Source: Basidiobolus meristosporus CBS 931.73 (taxonomy: Eukaryota; Basidiobolomycota; Basidiobolomycetes; Basidiobolales; Basidiobolaceae). From it: 64,000 nucleotides of DNA. The stretch is from NCBI GenBank assembly GCA_002104905.1, contig MCFE01000396.1, positions 17,850-81,849 of the forward strand, given 5' to 3'. Positions 1 through 10,600 of the stretch are shown in pieces. A program made the position numbers and the translations under genes. Under the pieces are notes generated by a model. That model saw only the letters and a list, made by a program, of their open reading frames with translations, was not told the origin of the DNA and searched no databases. Positions within the stretch are counted from its first letter, which is position 1; each line of letters begins with the position of its first letter.

Positions 1-1
1 C

Positions 2-1841
2 CATGAATATGCCAACGAGTGCGAGACTCAGTTCAGATATGCCTTCGACCTGGTCAGTTACATTCGCCAGGAACATGGGGATTACTTCTGCATCGGCGTC
101 GCTGGTAAATAGGGAATTTTTTGGGTTTCATGTGGATGGTTATTGAGCGAGTTGGTAGGTTATCCCGAGGGGCAGCCCGAGTCCGAGAGCAAGGAAAAAG
201 ACCTCGAGTATCTAAAGCTGAAGGTGGACGCCGGAAGCGATTTTGTGATGTCCCAAATCTTTTTCGACCCGCAGCTGTTCTTGAGATTTGTCGAGGACTG
301 TCGTGCGATCGGTAAGTGGATCGACCATGCATTGCTCCGCGCCAGATCTTCTAATCTTCTCGCCAACAACCAGGCATCACGGTCCCGATCCTCCCCGGCA
401 TCATGCCTATCCAGACCTACACCAGCTTCCGTCGACTGACCAACCTATGTCAAATCGAGGTGCCGACGCAAATCTTGGAGACCCTGGAGTCCATCAAGGT
501 TTCACGCTTGCCAACTCGCCTGCATTTCTGGACAGATACTGACTAGTTGCCACTACAGCATGACGACCAAGCAGTCAAGGAGTACGGGGTGAAGCTTTGC
601 ATAGAAATGATACAGGAGCTGCGTAAAGGCGGGGTGAACGGATTCCACTTCTGCACTCTGAATCTGGAGAGGTCGGTCAGGTTGATTCTGGAGGGCTGCG
701 GGTTCGTCAGCAAGCAGCTCACCAAGATAGATGGCCTACCAAAGGTATTCCGATACTCCCACCGAATCCTATGATCCCACCCGCTTACCGTAATTTTAGC
801 AGGCGAACGGCCACACAGCGCCGATTCAGCCCACCGTGCTTGAGGGGATCATTATGCAAAACGAGAGTTGGGATGAGTTCCCCAACGGTAGATGGGGAGA
901 CTCGCGTTCACCTGGTACGTTGCCTATTTCATTCGAATGCCACGCCACACAACTAATGGTATCGCGCTACGCTACTGCAGCCTATGGTGAAATGGATGGT
1001 TACGGTGCATCTCTGAAAGTCACAGTATGTTGGCTCCATTGCGTTGTGAGCGATCCCCTGCCCAACTAATCACCTTCCTAGATGCAAGAAGCTATCGCAC
1101 TCTGGGGATACCCTGTTGACAACGACGACATCTCCGCACTGTTCTCCAAATACATCCAAGGCCAGCTAAAGGCCCTTCCCTGGTCTGACGAGCCACTATT
1201 TGCAGAAACGAACGCCATTGGCGAGAAGCTGGCTGATCTGAACTCCAAGGGATATTGGACAGTTGGCAGTCAGCCAGCAGTCAATGGTGTGCGCAGCAAT
1301 GACCCGGTGTTCGGCTGGGGTCCCAAGAACGGATACATCTATCAAAAGGTCAGTCTTCCTGCTGCTATGTTGCGCTTCAAGCACATCTGCTCACACAGCC
1401 CCTCAGGCATTCCTCGAGTTCTTCACCTCACCTGAGAAACTGGCCGAGCTTCTTGCAAAAGCGGCAAGCAACCCATTCATCACGTTCTATGCACAAAACA
1501 CAAAGGTAACGAAGCTGCGGCTGCTGTGAATGCTGGTACGCAAGGCTAACGCACCACCGTAGGGCGATTTCAAGACGAACGTCGAGCTGGAAGAGCCGAA
1601 TGCCGTCACCTGGGGAGTCTTCCCTAGCAGAGAGATTGCCCAGCCAACGGTGATAGAAAGGGGCAGTTTTGAGGCATGGGCCGAGGAGGCGTTCCAGATT
1701 TGGAATGAGTGGAAAATGATCTATCCACCACAAAGCCCGTCGGCCAAGCTGATCCAAGAAATCGGCGACACCTACTACCTGGTGAATATCGTCCATAATG
1801 ATTTCCAGAACGCCGATGCCATCTTCGCCCTCTTTCAGTAA
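2..1841 (+). CDS. Methylenetetrahydrofolate reductase, 3' part (5' end outside window)
   Basis: Re-joined exons encode the end of the TIM-barrel FAD domain and the whole C-terminal regulatory domain of eukaryotic MTHFR, which reduces 5,10-methylene-THF to 5-methyl-THF for methionine synthesis. Visible signatures are GVAGYPEGQPE, DFVMSQIFFD, PILPGIMPIQ, GVNGFHFCTLN, ALWGYPVDN and the terminal LVNIVHNDF block. Exons: 2-104, 159-311, 374-498, 559-744, 803-914, 981-1024, 1082-1348, 1407-1505, 1563-1841; every join keeps phase. The stop is TAA at 1839-1841. The N-terminal half of the FAD domain lies upstream of the window. The fungal paralogues (MET12 and MET13 types) cannot be told apart from this part alone. 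Confidence 0.95.
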
Positions 1842-1867
1842 CGGCCTCACACAACACGCACTACATC

Positions 1868-1900
1868 AAATCACCACCACCACCACCACCACCACCACAG
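1868..1900 (+). repeat. (CAC)n trinucleotide microsatellite
   Basis: About ten CAC units lie just past the MTHFR stop codon, in its presumed 3' UTR. No coding role is seen. Confidence 0.8.
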
Positions 1901-2060
1901 ACTCTAATGCTTCTAAATAAATCATGCATTCACTCAGCGATCACGCACAGAAGGGACAGGTTTTATTTACGCCGACCATAGATTAGAGTGGACGCGTTGT
2001 AGTATAGGTCGGCTTGGTGGGAAAACAAAGGGCAGTTGGGGTAATATACATCGGGGTCGC

Positions 2061-4294
2061 TCAGCAGCTTGTCAATGCCTGTGACCAGAGGGATTGAGCT
2101 TTGGCAAAATCAAAGTGTTCCACACTTGGCCCCTCCAGATAGACAAGCATCTGCATGGCGATTGCTTTGACATCTGGTTTGTTTCCGCTCGCCTCGGGCC
2201 TCTGCTTTGTCTTTTTGGTACGGTTGTGATAGGCGAAGCCGACCTCACACTCCATCATCGAGGTGGGCAGTGACAGCAGCCTCTCCATCAACTTGACCGT
2301 CTCGGGGTATCTCAAGCGAAAGCTGTTCTCGGTGAGAACGTTCTTGCACATCGCGTCGAACGAAGTGTTTGCATAGGAGCATGCGATGTGTGTGCGGAAG
2401 ATGAGGAACTCCCTCTTGAATTCGAACGGATCCACCACGTTCCTGTGGCTCTGCCCGGCTGCATCCAGTCGATCCTTACCGAAATATTGCACCAATATGG
2501 CGCATTCGGTGTTTCCGAAATTCTCCAAGCTGTTGATGTTTGCCGGATACGCTCGCGGATCAAGGATGGAGAAAGCCGACCAGATCTCCGTCTCTGGAAA
2601 TCGAACCTCTAGGCTCTTCACCAGCGCCGATGCGTACAGCTTCGCCATGCTCTCCATCAATACCAGCTCCTCCGCATCCCCGCCCTCTATCGAGCCTAGG
2701 AATTCGGGGAGGAACACGCCGCCAACCGAATTTCCCAGGTAGATGGAGCGAATCATGTAGATGGTGGACTGCACTTGCTGCCGGATCTCCGTCGACGAAA
2801 CCGATTGGCTCATGAACACCTTGTTCAGCACCTTGACACACGACAATATATCCACCAGGAAGAACAGCGTGTACTGGAACTGAAGGCTGGACACGATGTC
2901 CAGAAGATGGCTGGCTTGGCGGTCCTCCTTGGCGCTCTCTTCCAGGCAGCTCACCACCATACTCAGTGATCGGGCCACGTTTTCTATCGCGTTCGAGGAC
3001 AACAGCCAGTAGGGGCTAGATATCTCCAACACATCCGCCTCGTTCTCCGCCCCCTGCGGCTGAGATAGCTTCAGCTCGCTCATGCGCGTAGGGAACCTAG
3101 CCAGGTAGCTGAAGAGTGCTTTCATGTCCGACTCGAACTGCTTGACTTGTGGGGCGGCTTCGGCGGCGTCCTGTGCGATCAGTGAGAGCCCATGGATGAT
3201 GGAGTGCACCGAGAGCATGAAAGGAGACTGCCGCCTGAGTATCTCGGCAACTCCGGACTCCTTCATCACCACGTGGGAGCCGTTGCTTGCTAGACCAACC
3301 AGCTTCTCGATCTCGATGTTCTTCTCTCTCAGGTAGGTCAGGATGGCCTCGGAGATTGAGTTCTCGTCCACACTGGCCACCTCGATGATGTCCAGGAACC
3401 GCGTTTCGGCCGAGCCATTGACCACGTATTTGACGTAGAGGAAGAAGTAGTTTTCAAAATCACTTGGCTGGTCCAGCAGAATGGAGAAGGTGCGGCTACT
3501 CCGTAATTTCGAGAGGATCTCCTCCTCGATCACCTGTGACAGCACCCGGAGGTATCTCTTGGAATCGTTCATTTGCTCCTCGGGGATCTCAACTCGATTG
3601 CTGTTGAACAGGCTGAAGTGAAAATTTATAAACTCTCCGATATTGTTGAATTCCTGCAACGGATGGTTGTTCTTGACCAGGTGATACACTGAGCGGAGCG
3701 CGTACTCCACCCAATTGATGGACTTTTTCGGAGTCTCCTGGTGCAGCTCCGGGGAACCTAAACTGGGCGAGAGTTGTATGCTGTGCACGTTAGGTGCAAT
3801 GTGTCGGGCGTTGGCGATGTTGGCGACAAATGCCTGGTCGAACGAACTGGAAACCGACGAGAGTTAGTAAGCGTGCAACACTCCTCATCCGAACCAACTT
3901 ACCGCTTGGATATAGGGCTTTGAAGGTACCGGTCATCCGGCAACGATACCGCTAGGTTGGTTTGGATCTCGCTAGAGAAATGCGTCGTTGGAGAGATGGC
4001 GGGGGCAAAATTTTGGCTGTTTGAGAGGATGGTGGGGCCGGTGGCAGCACTGTGAAACTGATCGAGCGCCGCCTTGTGGTCGTTACTTATCGCGTGCTCC
4101 TGTATGGCGCTTCTCTTCAAACGAGTGCATCCTTTGGTGAACTTGTTTCGCTTGTTACCTTGTATACAAAGGGTGCACAGCAAAGCGCCGCCCTGGGGAC
4201 TGTCGCTACGGCCTAGCCAGTTGAAGTCCTTGGACCACTTTTTGTACAGTCTATCGAACTTGTTGGCTGCATCATCGGCATCAGACTCGCTCAT
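2061..4294 (-). CDS. hAT-transposase-derived protein with N-terminal zinc finger; probably catalytically dead
   Basis: Two exons (4294-3903 and 3846-2061) give 725 residues; the 56-nt intron GTAAGT..CCAG joins SPISKR to SFDQAFVANIANARH. The N-terminus holds a TTF/BED-like zinc finger (C40, C43, H67, H73) in the KKW..F.WL context typical of ZNF862/KIAA1586-type proteins. An RNase H-like hAT core follows and then the hAT dimerisation tail (LSLPTSMMECEVGF). The first catalytic Asp (D256, LLDQPSD) and final Glu (E665, CEVGF) align. The second Asp motif, usually SDGA, reads SNGS (N319), and the usual HC..H reads HS..H. The frame is fully open and no terminal inverted repeats or target duplication were found. 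It may be a domesticated transposase; a decaying copy that by chance has no stop is the alternative. Confidence 0.85.
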
Positions 4295-4692
4295 CTCGAC
4301 CTTTGTTTTTCGTCACTTGTGAGCCCTGCCTGGAGAGACGGAATTTTTTGTGAGTTGGTGTCTGAACCGGTGGTGAAAAACCTATTCGGCATTGGTCGGC
4401 CGAATAAGATGCGCCTTAGGTCACGTTGAACTTGAACCCATGTTAAATATATGGAGCCGATTTCCATAATTGGACCCTCGGTGACCATACGCCTGATGAC
4501 TGAATCAGTTCACCGATATGTCCGCCGATTTAGTGTAGGTTTCCCGAAGACCGGACTCCATAAGAATGACATGACGAGATAATATTTGGAAGCATAAAGC
4601 ATGTAGTCAAAGAGAAGCTCAGAAATTTATTGAATTCAAAGTCGCGAGTCTCCAAGTTCATGAAGCAGAGGGATGTCTCGACAGCTAAGCGC
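4295..4692. other. Intergenic: hAT-gene 5' region and RPP2 3' region
   Basis: 398 bp between the start of the hAT-derived gene and the end of RPP2, both on the minus strand. I see no convincing coding segment, RNA gene or terminal inverted repeat. Confidence 0.6.
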
Positions 4693-5022
4693 TTAATCGA
4701 AAAGACCGAAGCCCATATCGTCATCAGACTCTTCCTTGGCTTCCTCCTTGGCCTCCTCAGCAGCAGGAGCGTCGGCGGCACCACCAGCGGCGGCACCAGC
4801 GGCAGGGGCAGCAGCACCACCAGATGGAACTGAAGCGAGCTTCTCCTTACCTTCGGCAATGAGCTCTTGGACGTTCTTGCCCTCCAATTCGGAGATCAAC
4901 TTGTTGAGGCGCTCAGAGTCGGCCTCGATACCGACAGAGGAGAGGAGCTTCTCGATGTCAGAAGCAGCGGGGGATTCGTTTCCACCGAGGGTGAGGAGAA
5001 GGTAGGCAGCAATATAACGCAT
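4693..5022 (-). CDS. RPP2: 60S acidic ribosomal protein P2
   Basis: 109 residues in one coding exon, from [14 protein letters not shown] to the family-defining C-terminus [10 protein letters not shown]. An N-terminal helical dimerisation domain (about 1-60) is followed by an Ala/Gly-rich hinge and the acidic tail that recruits elongation factors to the ribosomal stalk. Length and ends match P2 rather than P1. A CTGTAG acceptor lies 8 nt before the ATG and a CTG|GTAAGACC donor lies near 5181, so an intron in the 5' leader (about 5032-5181) is likely. It is followed upstream by two other ribosomal-protein genes on the same strand. Confidence 0.97.
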   Translation of the reverse strand: MRYIAAYLLLTLGGNESPAASDIEKLLSSVGIEADSERLNKLISELEGKNVQELIAEGKEKLASVPSGGAAAPAAGAAAGGAADAPAAEEAKEEAKEESDDDMGFGLFD

Positions 5023-5538
5023 CTTTAAAGCTACAGAAAGGATACTGAATTAGTTACTGAACGTCAAGCACAGAGCAAATCGTTGGAAGATCGCGGTGAC
5101 TCCATCCCAAAACGCCCATTCATCCATTGAATCCAGTCACACAAGTCTCCCAACGAATGGATGCGATGCAACGGGTCTTACCAGTTGGTGTTTCGTGAGG
5201 TCAAGAAACTTGGGGCTCGAATACGAAAGAGAAAGAAACCCCTTGGTTACTCTAGATTCTTTTGTAATCGAGAGGCACCCCCCATCCACTATCGGGCAAT
5301 AGGCACCGAAAAAAATGCTTCGTTCTCCCGGGTAAATGCCCCAGACGCAGCGAACCAGATGCGCTGAGATTCACTGACCGGAAGTCGTGATCCAGATGCG
5401 ATGAGAATTCTGAGAAAATCTTTGTTTTATTGGGATTGTCATTGGGATTGGTTTGGATTAGAGAGAATGGCAGACCAAATGCAATGCTTGAGAAGCTGTG
5501 AATCATATGCATGGGATGGGAAGTGGTGCTTGAATGCT
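5023..5538. other. Intergenic: RPP2 leader/promoter and mL61-like 3' region
   Basis: 516 bp with no supported gene. The proximal part probably contains a 5'-UTR intron of RPP2 (donor near 5181, acceptor near 5031). The rest is presumed promoter and the 3' UTR of the next gene. Confidence 0.55.
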
Positions 5539-6276
5539 CTAGAGTTCAACTTCATTCTTCACCTTCTTATGGACTTGCTCTACTTTGGGGTTGCGGTTTG
5601 AAGAGGTGGCGTTGGTCAGTTTCTCGACGATGCTCTTGCTGTGGATGTTCTTCAGCTTCCAGGTGACGGATTTGGCGTTGGCTTCATATACGGAGCATTT
5701 GTCAGCAACCAGTCACTGAAAATAAACCTACGTGTATCTTACCAAACTCCACAATAAGGGTGGGTCGAACCTTCTTTTCCGCGGGGGCGTTGGGGGCCTT
5801 GGCGGGCTTTGAAGCGGCGCTCTCCGCCACCTTCTTGGCAACCTGCTCGCTGACCTCAGCCTTGGGCTGCTCGACCGCTACAGCAGTGGTTTGCTCGACC
5901 GCCTCTGTCACGGGTTTCTCGGCTTCTGCAGCAGCGTTCTGCTCCTCTCTGGGCTTTCTCTCTCTAATGGGCTTGAACTTCACAGGGTTGTGTTTAATGA
6001 TTTCAAAGGTGACACCAGGGTTGTGAAACTGCAAGCGGGGCAGGGCCTTTTGAAGGAATCTAGAAACATAACACGAGCGGTGTGGTTAACACGCGGGGAA
6101 CTTGGTAATGGCTCGACCATCGGAAGAAAGGCTTGAGGGAATTACCTAACTGTGGGGGCGGGGTCTCTGGAACGATATTCAAAAGTCAGCTTTCTAATGT
6201 CGCTGTTGATTTTGGTGGCACCCACACCAAATTTGAGTCTGTTCACAAGCTTTTGGGCGTTAGGGAGTATCCTCAT
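5539..6276 (-). CDS. Mitochondrial ribosomal protein, L51/S25/CI-B8 domain (mL61/MRP49-like)
   Basis: Three exons (6276-6146, 6059-5743, 5681-5539) encode 196 residues. The thioredoxin-like L51/S25/CI-B8 fold is recognisable from LTFEYRSRDPAPTVRFLQKALPRLQFHNP, described here as blocks: the early beta-strand LTFEY, helix RFLQKALP, then LQFHNPGVTFEI. An Ala/Glu/Lys-rich insert (about 80-130) separates this from the last strand (RPTLIVEF). The second intron uses an AAG acceptor (5682), because the only nearby CAG leads to a stop codon. The family also includes MRPL43, MRPS25 and NDUFA2; the LQFHNP block favours the fungal mL61 (MRP49) branch, but that assignment is moderate. No clear mitochondrial presequence is seen, as is usual for the family. 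Confidence 0.75.
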
Positions 6277-6681
6277 GGTCGATGTTCAGGAGAGCTTGTT
6301 TGACAATAGGACGGTGACCGAAATTACTTGAAGTAATCCTCGAAAATCGAGTGACAGAGGGAAAAATTTTACCTACCGCCTCATCAATCTTGGTTCCCCA
6401 CTATAAATCCATCCTCATTTGGATACCCTTCCACCGGCCTGACGTCTCACCCAAGCCCATTTGGAGAGACGGACTGACATTCCTATGTCTACCATCGCAC
6501 AATACTCTATTCTGGAACGTGCCAGCACTCTCACAGGACACGTTTCGTGCGTAATATTATGAAGTAACGGGAACAAGATGTATTTGAAAAGCTTCACTGA
6601 AATAAGCAATTTTATATCACGTACACAGACACTGACCACTTCAGAAGAATAGTGAAAAAAGGTGTTGCCATAGTGAATAGT
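6277..6681. other. Intergenic: mL61-like 5' region and uS19 3' region
   Basis: 405 bp between two minus-strand ribosomal-protein genes. No gene, RNA or repeat is supported. Confidence 0.6.
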
Positions 6682-7202
6682 TTACTTGAGGGGAACAAAA
6701 CGGGAAGAGTTGGTGGCACCGATACCGGGACGACCGTGCTTGACGGGCTTGTAGGTGATGGAGAATTCGCCAAGGTAGTGACCAATCATTTCGGGCTTGA
6801 TTTCGACCTGGTTGAAGGTCTTTCCGTTGTAAACACCAACGACGGAGCCGATCATCTCGGGAACGATGATCATGTTACGAAGGTGGGTCTTGACGGTTTC
6901 GGGCTTCTCGTTGGGGGCAGCCTCCTTCTTGGCCTTTCTCAACTTCTTGATGAGACCCATGGGCTTGCGCTTGAGACCGCGGTTGAACTTTCTGCGGGCA
7001 CGGCAGTGGACGAGCTCCATGAATTGCTCGCTGGACAAGTCCAAGAGTTGGTCGAGGTCGACACCGCGGTAAGAGTACTTGCGGAAAGTTCTCTTCTTCT
7101 TGATCTCAACAGAGTTTTGGGCGTCGTGGTCAGCCTACATCAACGGAGGTTGAGGATGAGTATGGATGGATGGCCATTCGAAGCCAAAGGATAGCTTACC
7201 AT
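6682..7202 (-). CDS. RPS15: 40S ribosomal protein S15 (uS19)
   Basis: The first coding exon is only the start codon (7202-7200, ATG|GTAAGC). After a 65-nt intron the second exon (7134-6682) begins GCT GAC CAC. The product is 151 residues starting [20 protein letters not shown], with the uS19 core blocks [34 protein letters not shown] and the C-terminal [19 protein letters not shown]. It is a head component of the small subunit near the decoding site. The length is normal for the eukaryotic family (142-153). The split start codon is needed because no in-frame ATG lies near the N-terminus in exon 2. Confidence 0.97.
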
Positions 7203-7608
7203 TGTTACGTAAATTCGGAAACAAAGTCCAAGAGGATTCAATCGATTCTCAAGAATCCCTATTTTATTCACCACCACCACCACTGGATCACCGTCCCGAC
7301 ATCACAGCAAAAAATTTCCCCGTCCGTCCAATCAGGTAGGATGATTCGAGGGGGATTTTTTCTTCGGCCGTTTGTGGATTTCGATCAGTTTATTTCAAAA
7401 TTGCCGGGTCCACGGGTATGCTTCGTGTGGAAGTGGTTGACAACGTGTAGGGATGGAATCATGTGGCGGGAGGGGGTGGTGCTTAGAGCGGGTTTGGGTG
7501 GAAATGCTTCTACGGAATGGTTCAGGATGAATGTGATTCCGTCATAGATTATATAATCAATGTGAATGCTAGCTCTAAATATTATTCCAAAAATAATCAG
7601 TTTGTATT
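7203..7608. other. Intergenic: uS19 promoter and Rax2 3' region
   Basis: 406 bp with no supported gene. A short CAC run lies at 7272-7283 and a CCAAT motif at about 7328-7332. Confidence 0.55.
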
Positions 7609-10600
7609 TCACATCCCGGTCTCGTCCATGGTGGTCCACGCGGCGGTCATCGAGGATGGTCTGTCCACCACATAGCTGGCAGGAAACACCCCCTGGGAAA
7701 GCTGGGCCCCATCGCCATGGTCGATAATCCCCATCCACCATATGTCGTCCGTGTTATCGATGACATAGATTTTATCGCCGGCCTGGAATTCCAGCTCTCC
7801 ATGCTCTCGGGCGTTGAAGGGGAACTTGGCATAGTAGACCTGGTACCTATCTGGAGTGATGACGGTGCCTGCGTCCGCACCCGCGGCCATCTTATCCTCC
7901 GACATGATTGATGCGTCCAGTGTTGGCGAGGTGGAGTTATGCTTTTCGGATATACCAGGAGAGCGGTCTGCTAACCAAGGCGGCCGAGGTTCCTGGCCCC
8001 AACGCATGATGCTCGTTCTGGCTCTTTTCCAGGCCAGAGGTACTGGCACCTACCGCCTGTGACCTATACTGATCTGAATAATCTGACATGGCCCGGCTGC
8101 CAGTCGAGGCCATGCTGGTGATCACTCCATTGTCGTGCATGAGAGGTTTCTTGGCGTACAAAGCATTGGGATATGGGTATTTGGCGGCCCTCCTTTTCTT
8201 TCTCAAATAGATGGAGCCCAAGCCGATGAACAGGATGAAGAAGACGAGACCAAGAGAGCAGGCGACGGATACCAGCAAAACCAACGGCAGCGGAAGGTTG
8301 TTTTTGGCGGAGAAGGTGAGGGTGCTCTTCGTGAATGCTGACTTTATCATACCGGGTGATCCATCCCGTTTGGAGGAGACGAGGAACGGGATCCATTCCT
8401 CTCCGTTGAAGAGGGCAGCACTTACATTTCCAAATTTCTCAAAGACAAGCGATCCAACGACCAACAGTGCCGAACCTGTACTGGGTTCGGATTCGCTGGC
8501 GATCTTGACAACAACGTCGTTATCTGCGTTAGAGACGGACTTTGTAGGGACGATGCTCATCCTAGCGATCTTACTGCTGGGTAGTGGACCGGTAGGTAGC
8601 GGGGAAAATTTGGCACCATCCCACTTTCGCATGTAACACTCCTCCTTGTCGTTTTGTCCTGAAATGTAGAACGCATTGTTACTTGTGTCCTGGATAATAG
8701 AGAGTGCTGCGCCCGGGAGAGTGTCCTCCCCCTTGGGCTCGATACGCTTCCACGTGGACTTCTCGAAATCGTAGTGTGCCAAATATCCCTGGCCTGACGA
8801 TAGTACGAAGTTTCCTACTGCGATGATGTCGCTACCGCTGACGATCATATCGGTTATTTCTCCTTCAACCCCCGAAGAGAGAGAGGTCCATTGCTTGTCC
8901 TTCATATCCCAGAGACATATGTTATTGCATTCCAAGGAGCCTGCTCGTTTGAACCACCCCGAGACAATAATGCTCGTGGTTCCGTGGCGCTGCCTAATGG
9001 CGTTGACCTTAATTGGCCCGTCGTCCTTAGGGTCGCGAGAGGAAGAGGATCCGAGGGAGGGAACGTCGGTCAAGCTGTTCGCTTTGAAATCCCAGATCGA
9101 GAATCCTTTGAACGGTGGCGTCGATGTGTTGTTCGACAGCCCTCCAATAAACAATTGGTGTTCTGCAACATGCAGGCTGTAAACCTCTCCACCAACACCA
9201 GCCCCTATCCCCTTCCAAACCCCTTGGTCAAAGATGGCGAGATTTTGAACGCCCGATGAATGAAATCTTCCACCAATAATGGAGTAGCTTGAGTTCTGGC
9301 TCCGATCGTCGGCTGTGTAATAGGCCCCGCAGTTGACGATAGTATTCTCGGCGCCAGACTCAGGGCCGATGCCAAGTTGCTGAAAAGCTCCCTTGGAGTC
9401 CAGAGTAATGAAGCCGGGGGCTTGGATCGCCGCAGCGGAGGAGAACGCACCCGCCAAATAAAAGCCATCTACATGCGGGGTTGGGCTTTGGGATACAAGC
9501 GCCAGGGACGAACGAGAACGACCTGCAACATATGCAGGATTGACCCAGGAGTTGGCAGTAAAGTTCCAGGACGTGAAGCCGCTGGAGAATCTGTCAGGGT
9601 TTGAAGGGGTGTTGTTTCCGTAGATTACATTGAAATCACCAATGATTTGAAGCGCTTCTGAACCAGCAGGAACCAGTTTCACAACCTGGTCATTCACCCC
9701 GTTTCCAACCGGCAACCACTGTTCCCGGAGGATGTTGTAGCGGCCAATGTTGCGGATCGGCAGCGACGAGTTTCCGACCAGGCCGTCAAAATCCCCGCCA
9801 ACTATCAATTCTCCGTTGATGAGGGTCATGGAGTTGACCGGACCTCTAGGGTAGCCGCCTGTAAACGGAACCAAGGCTTTGCGGTTGTATTTGACGATAT
9901 TCGCGAACCTCGGTTCGCTAGCCCCTTGGAAATCCCCACCAATGAAAACTGTGGTGTTTGTGGGAACTATGGACTTGACCACTGAGTTTGCTGGTAGTGA
10001 TTGCTGAAGCGGTCTGATGGGAATCCCTTCGATGACCGGCGCGGAGTCGGGAAAATATTCCACCACGCCATTGAGATTGTAGAGAGAGTTCATTTTCACA
10101 AATTGAATTGCATCGGCAACCAGCACGTTGCCTGCGTTGATCTTGCTATTCTTGGAAACGGTCATCACCACCTTGGGCTGAAATCCACCGACGAAGCAGT
10201 GACATAGCCCATGTAAAGTGGGACGATGGTGTCGAAGGTGCTGTTCTGGGCTATCGTGTTCGTCACGGGCTGCTTGGCAGACTTCGTCAGGGTCAAGGTG
10301 AAGTCGACCGGCACTCGGTTGTCACACTCGTTCTCGAAGCAACCAGGAATGGAGGCCCATATCTCGTAGTACCCGGACTCCGGGATGAATGGAGTGTACG
10401 TGACCGATGATTTGTTATCTCTACTATTTCGAATGGTGTACGAGAGAACCTCTTTAGACGAGTCTACCTGGGCCTGGCTTTCCCAAATCCCAGTCAGGGA
10501 AACGCCGGAATTAGTGGACAGCGAGGCAGGAGAGCATGATGGGTAGTTGAGCTCTTTGATGGCGTGAGTGACAATCTCTGTGAGGGAAGGTATAGGTTAA

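Noticed and set aside
4320-4345. AGCCCTGCC near the hAT-derived gene as a possible terminal inverted repeat (CAGGGCT on the minus strand)
   Set aside because: No matching copy exists at the other side (1842-2060) and no 8-bp target duplication was found.
6652-7194. Long plus-strand open frame over the uS19 gene
   Set aside because: It is the antisense of a conserved ribosomal-protein exon; its composition follows the codon pattern of the real gene.
10001-10207. Plus-strand open frame across the Rax2 frameshift
   Set aside because: Antisense of conserved Rax2 sequence, without its own features.
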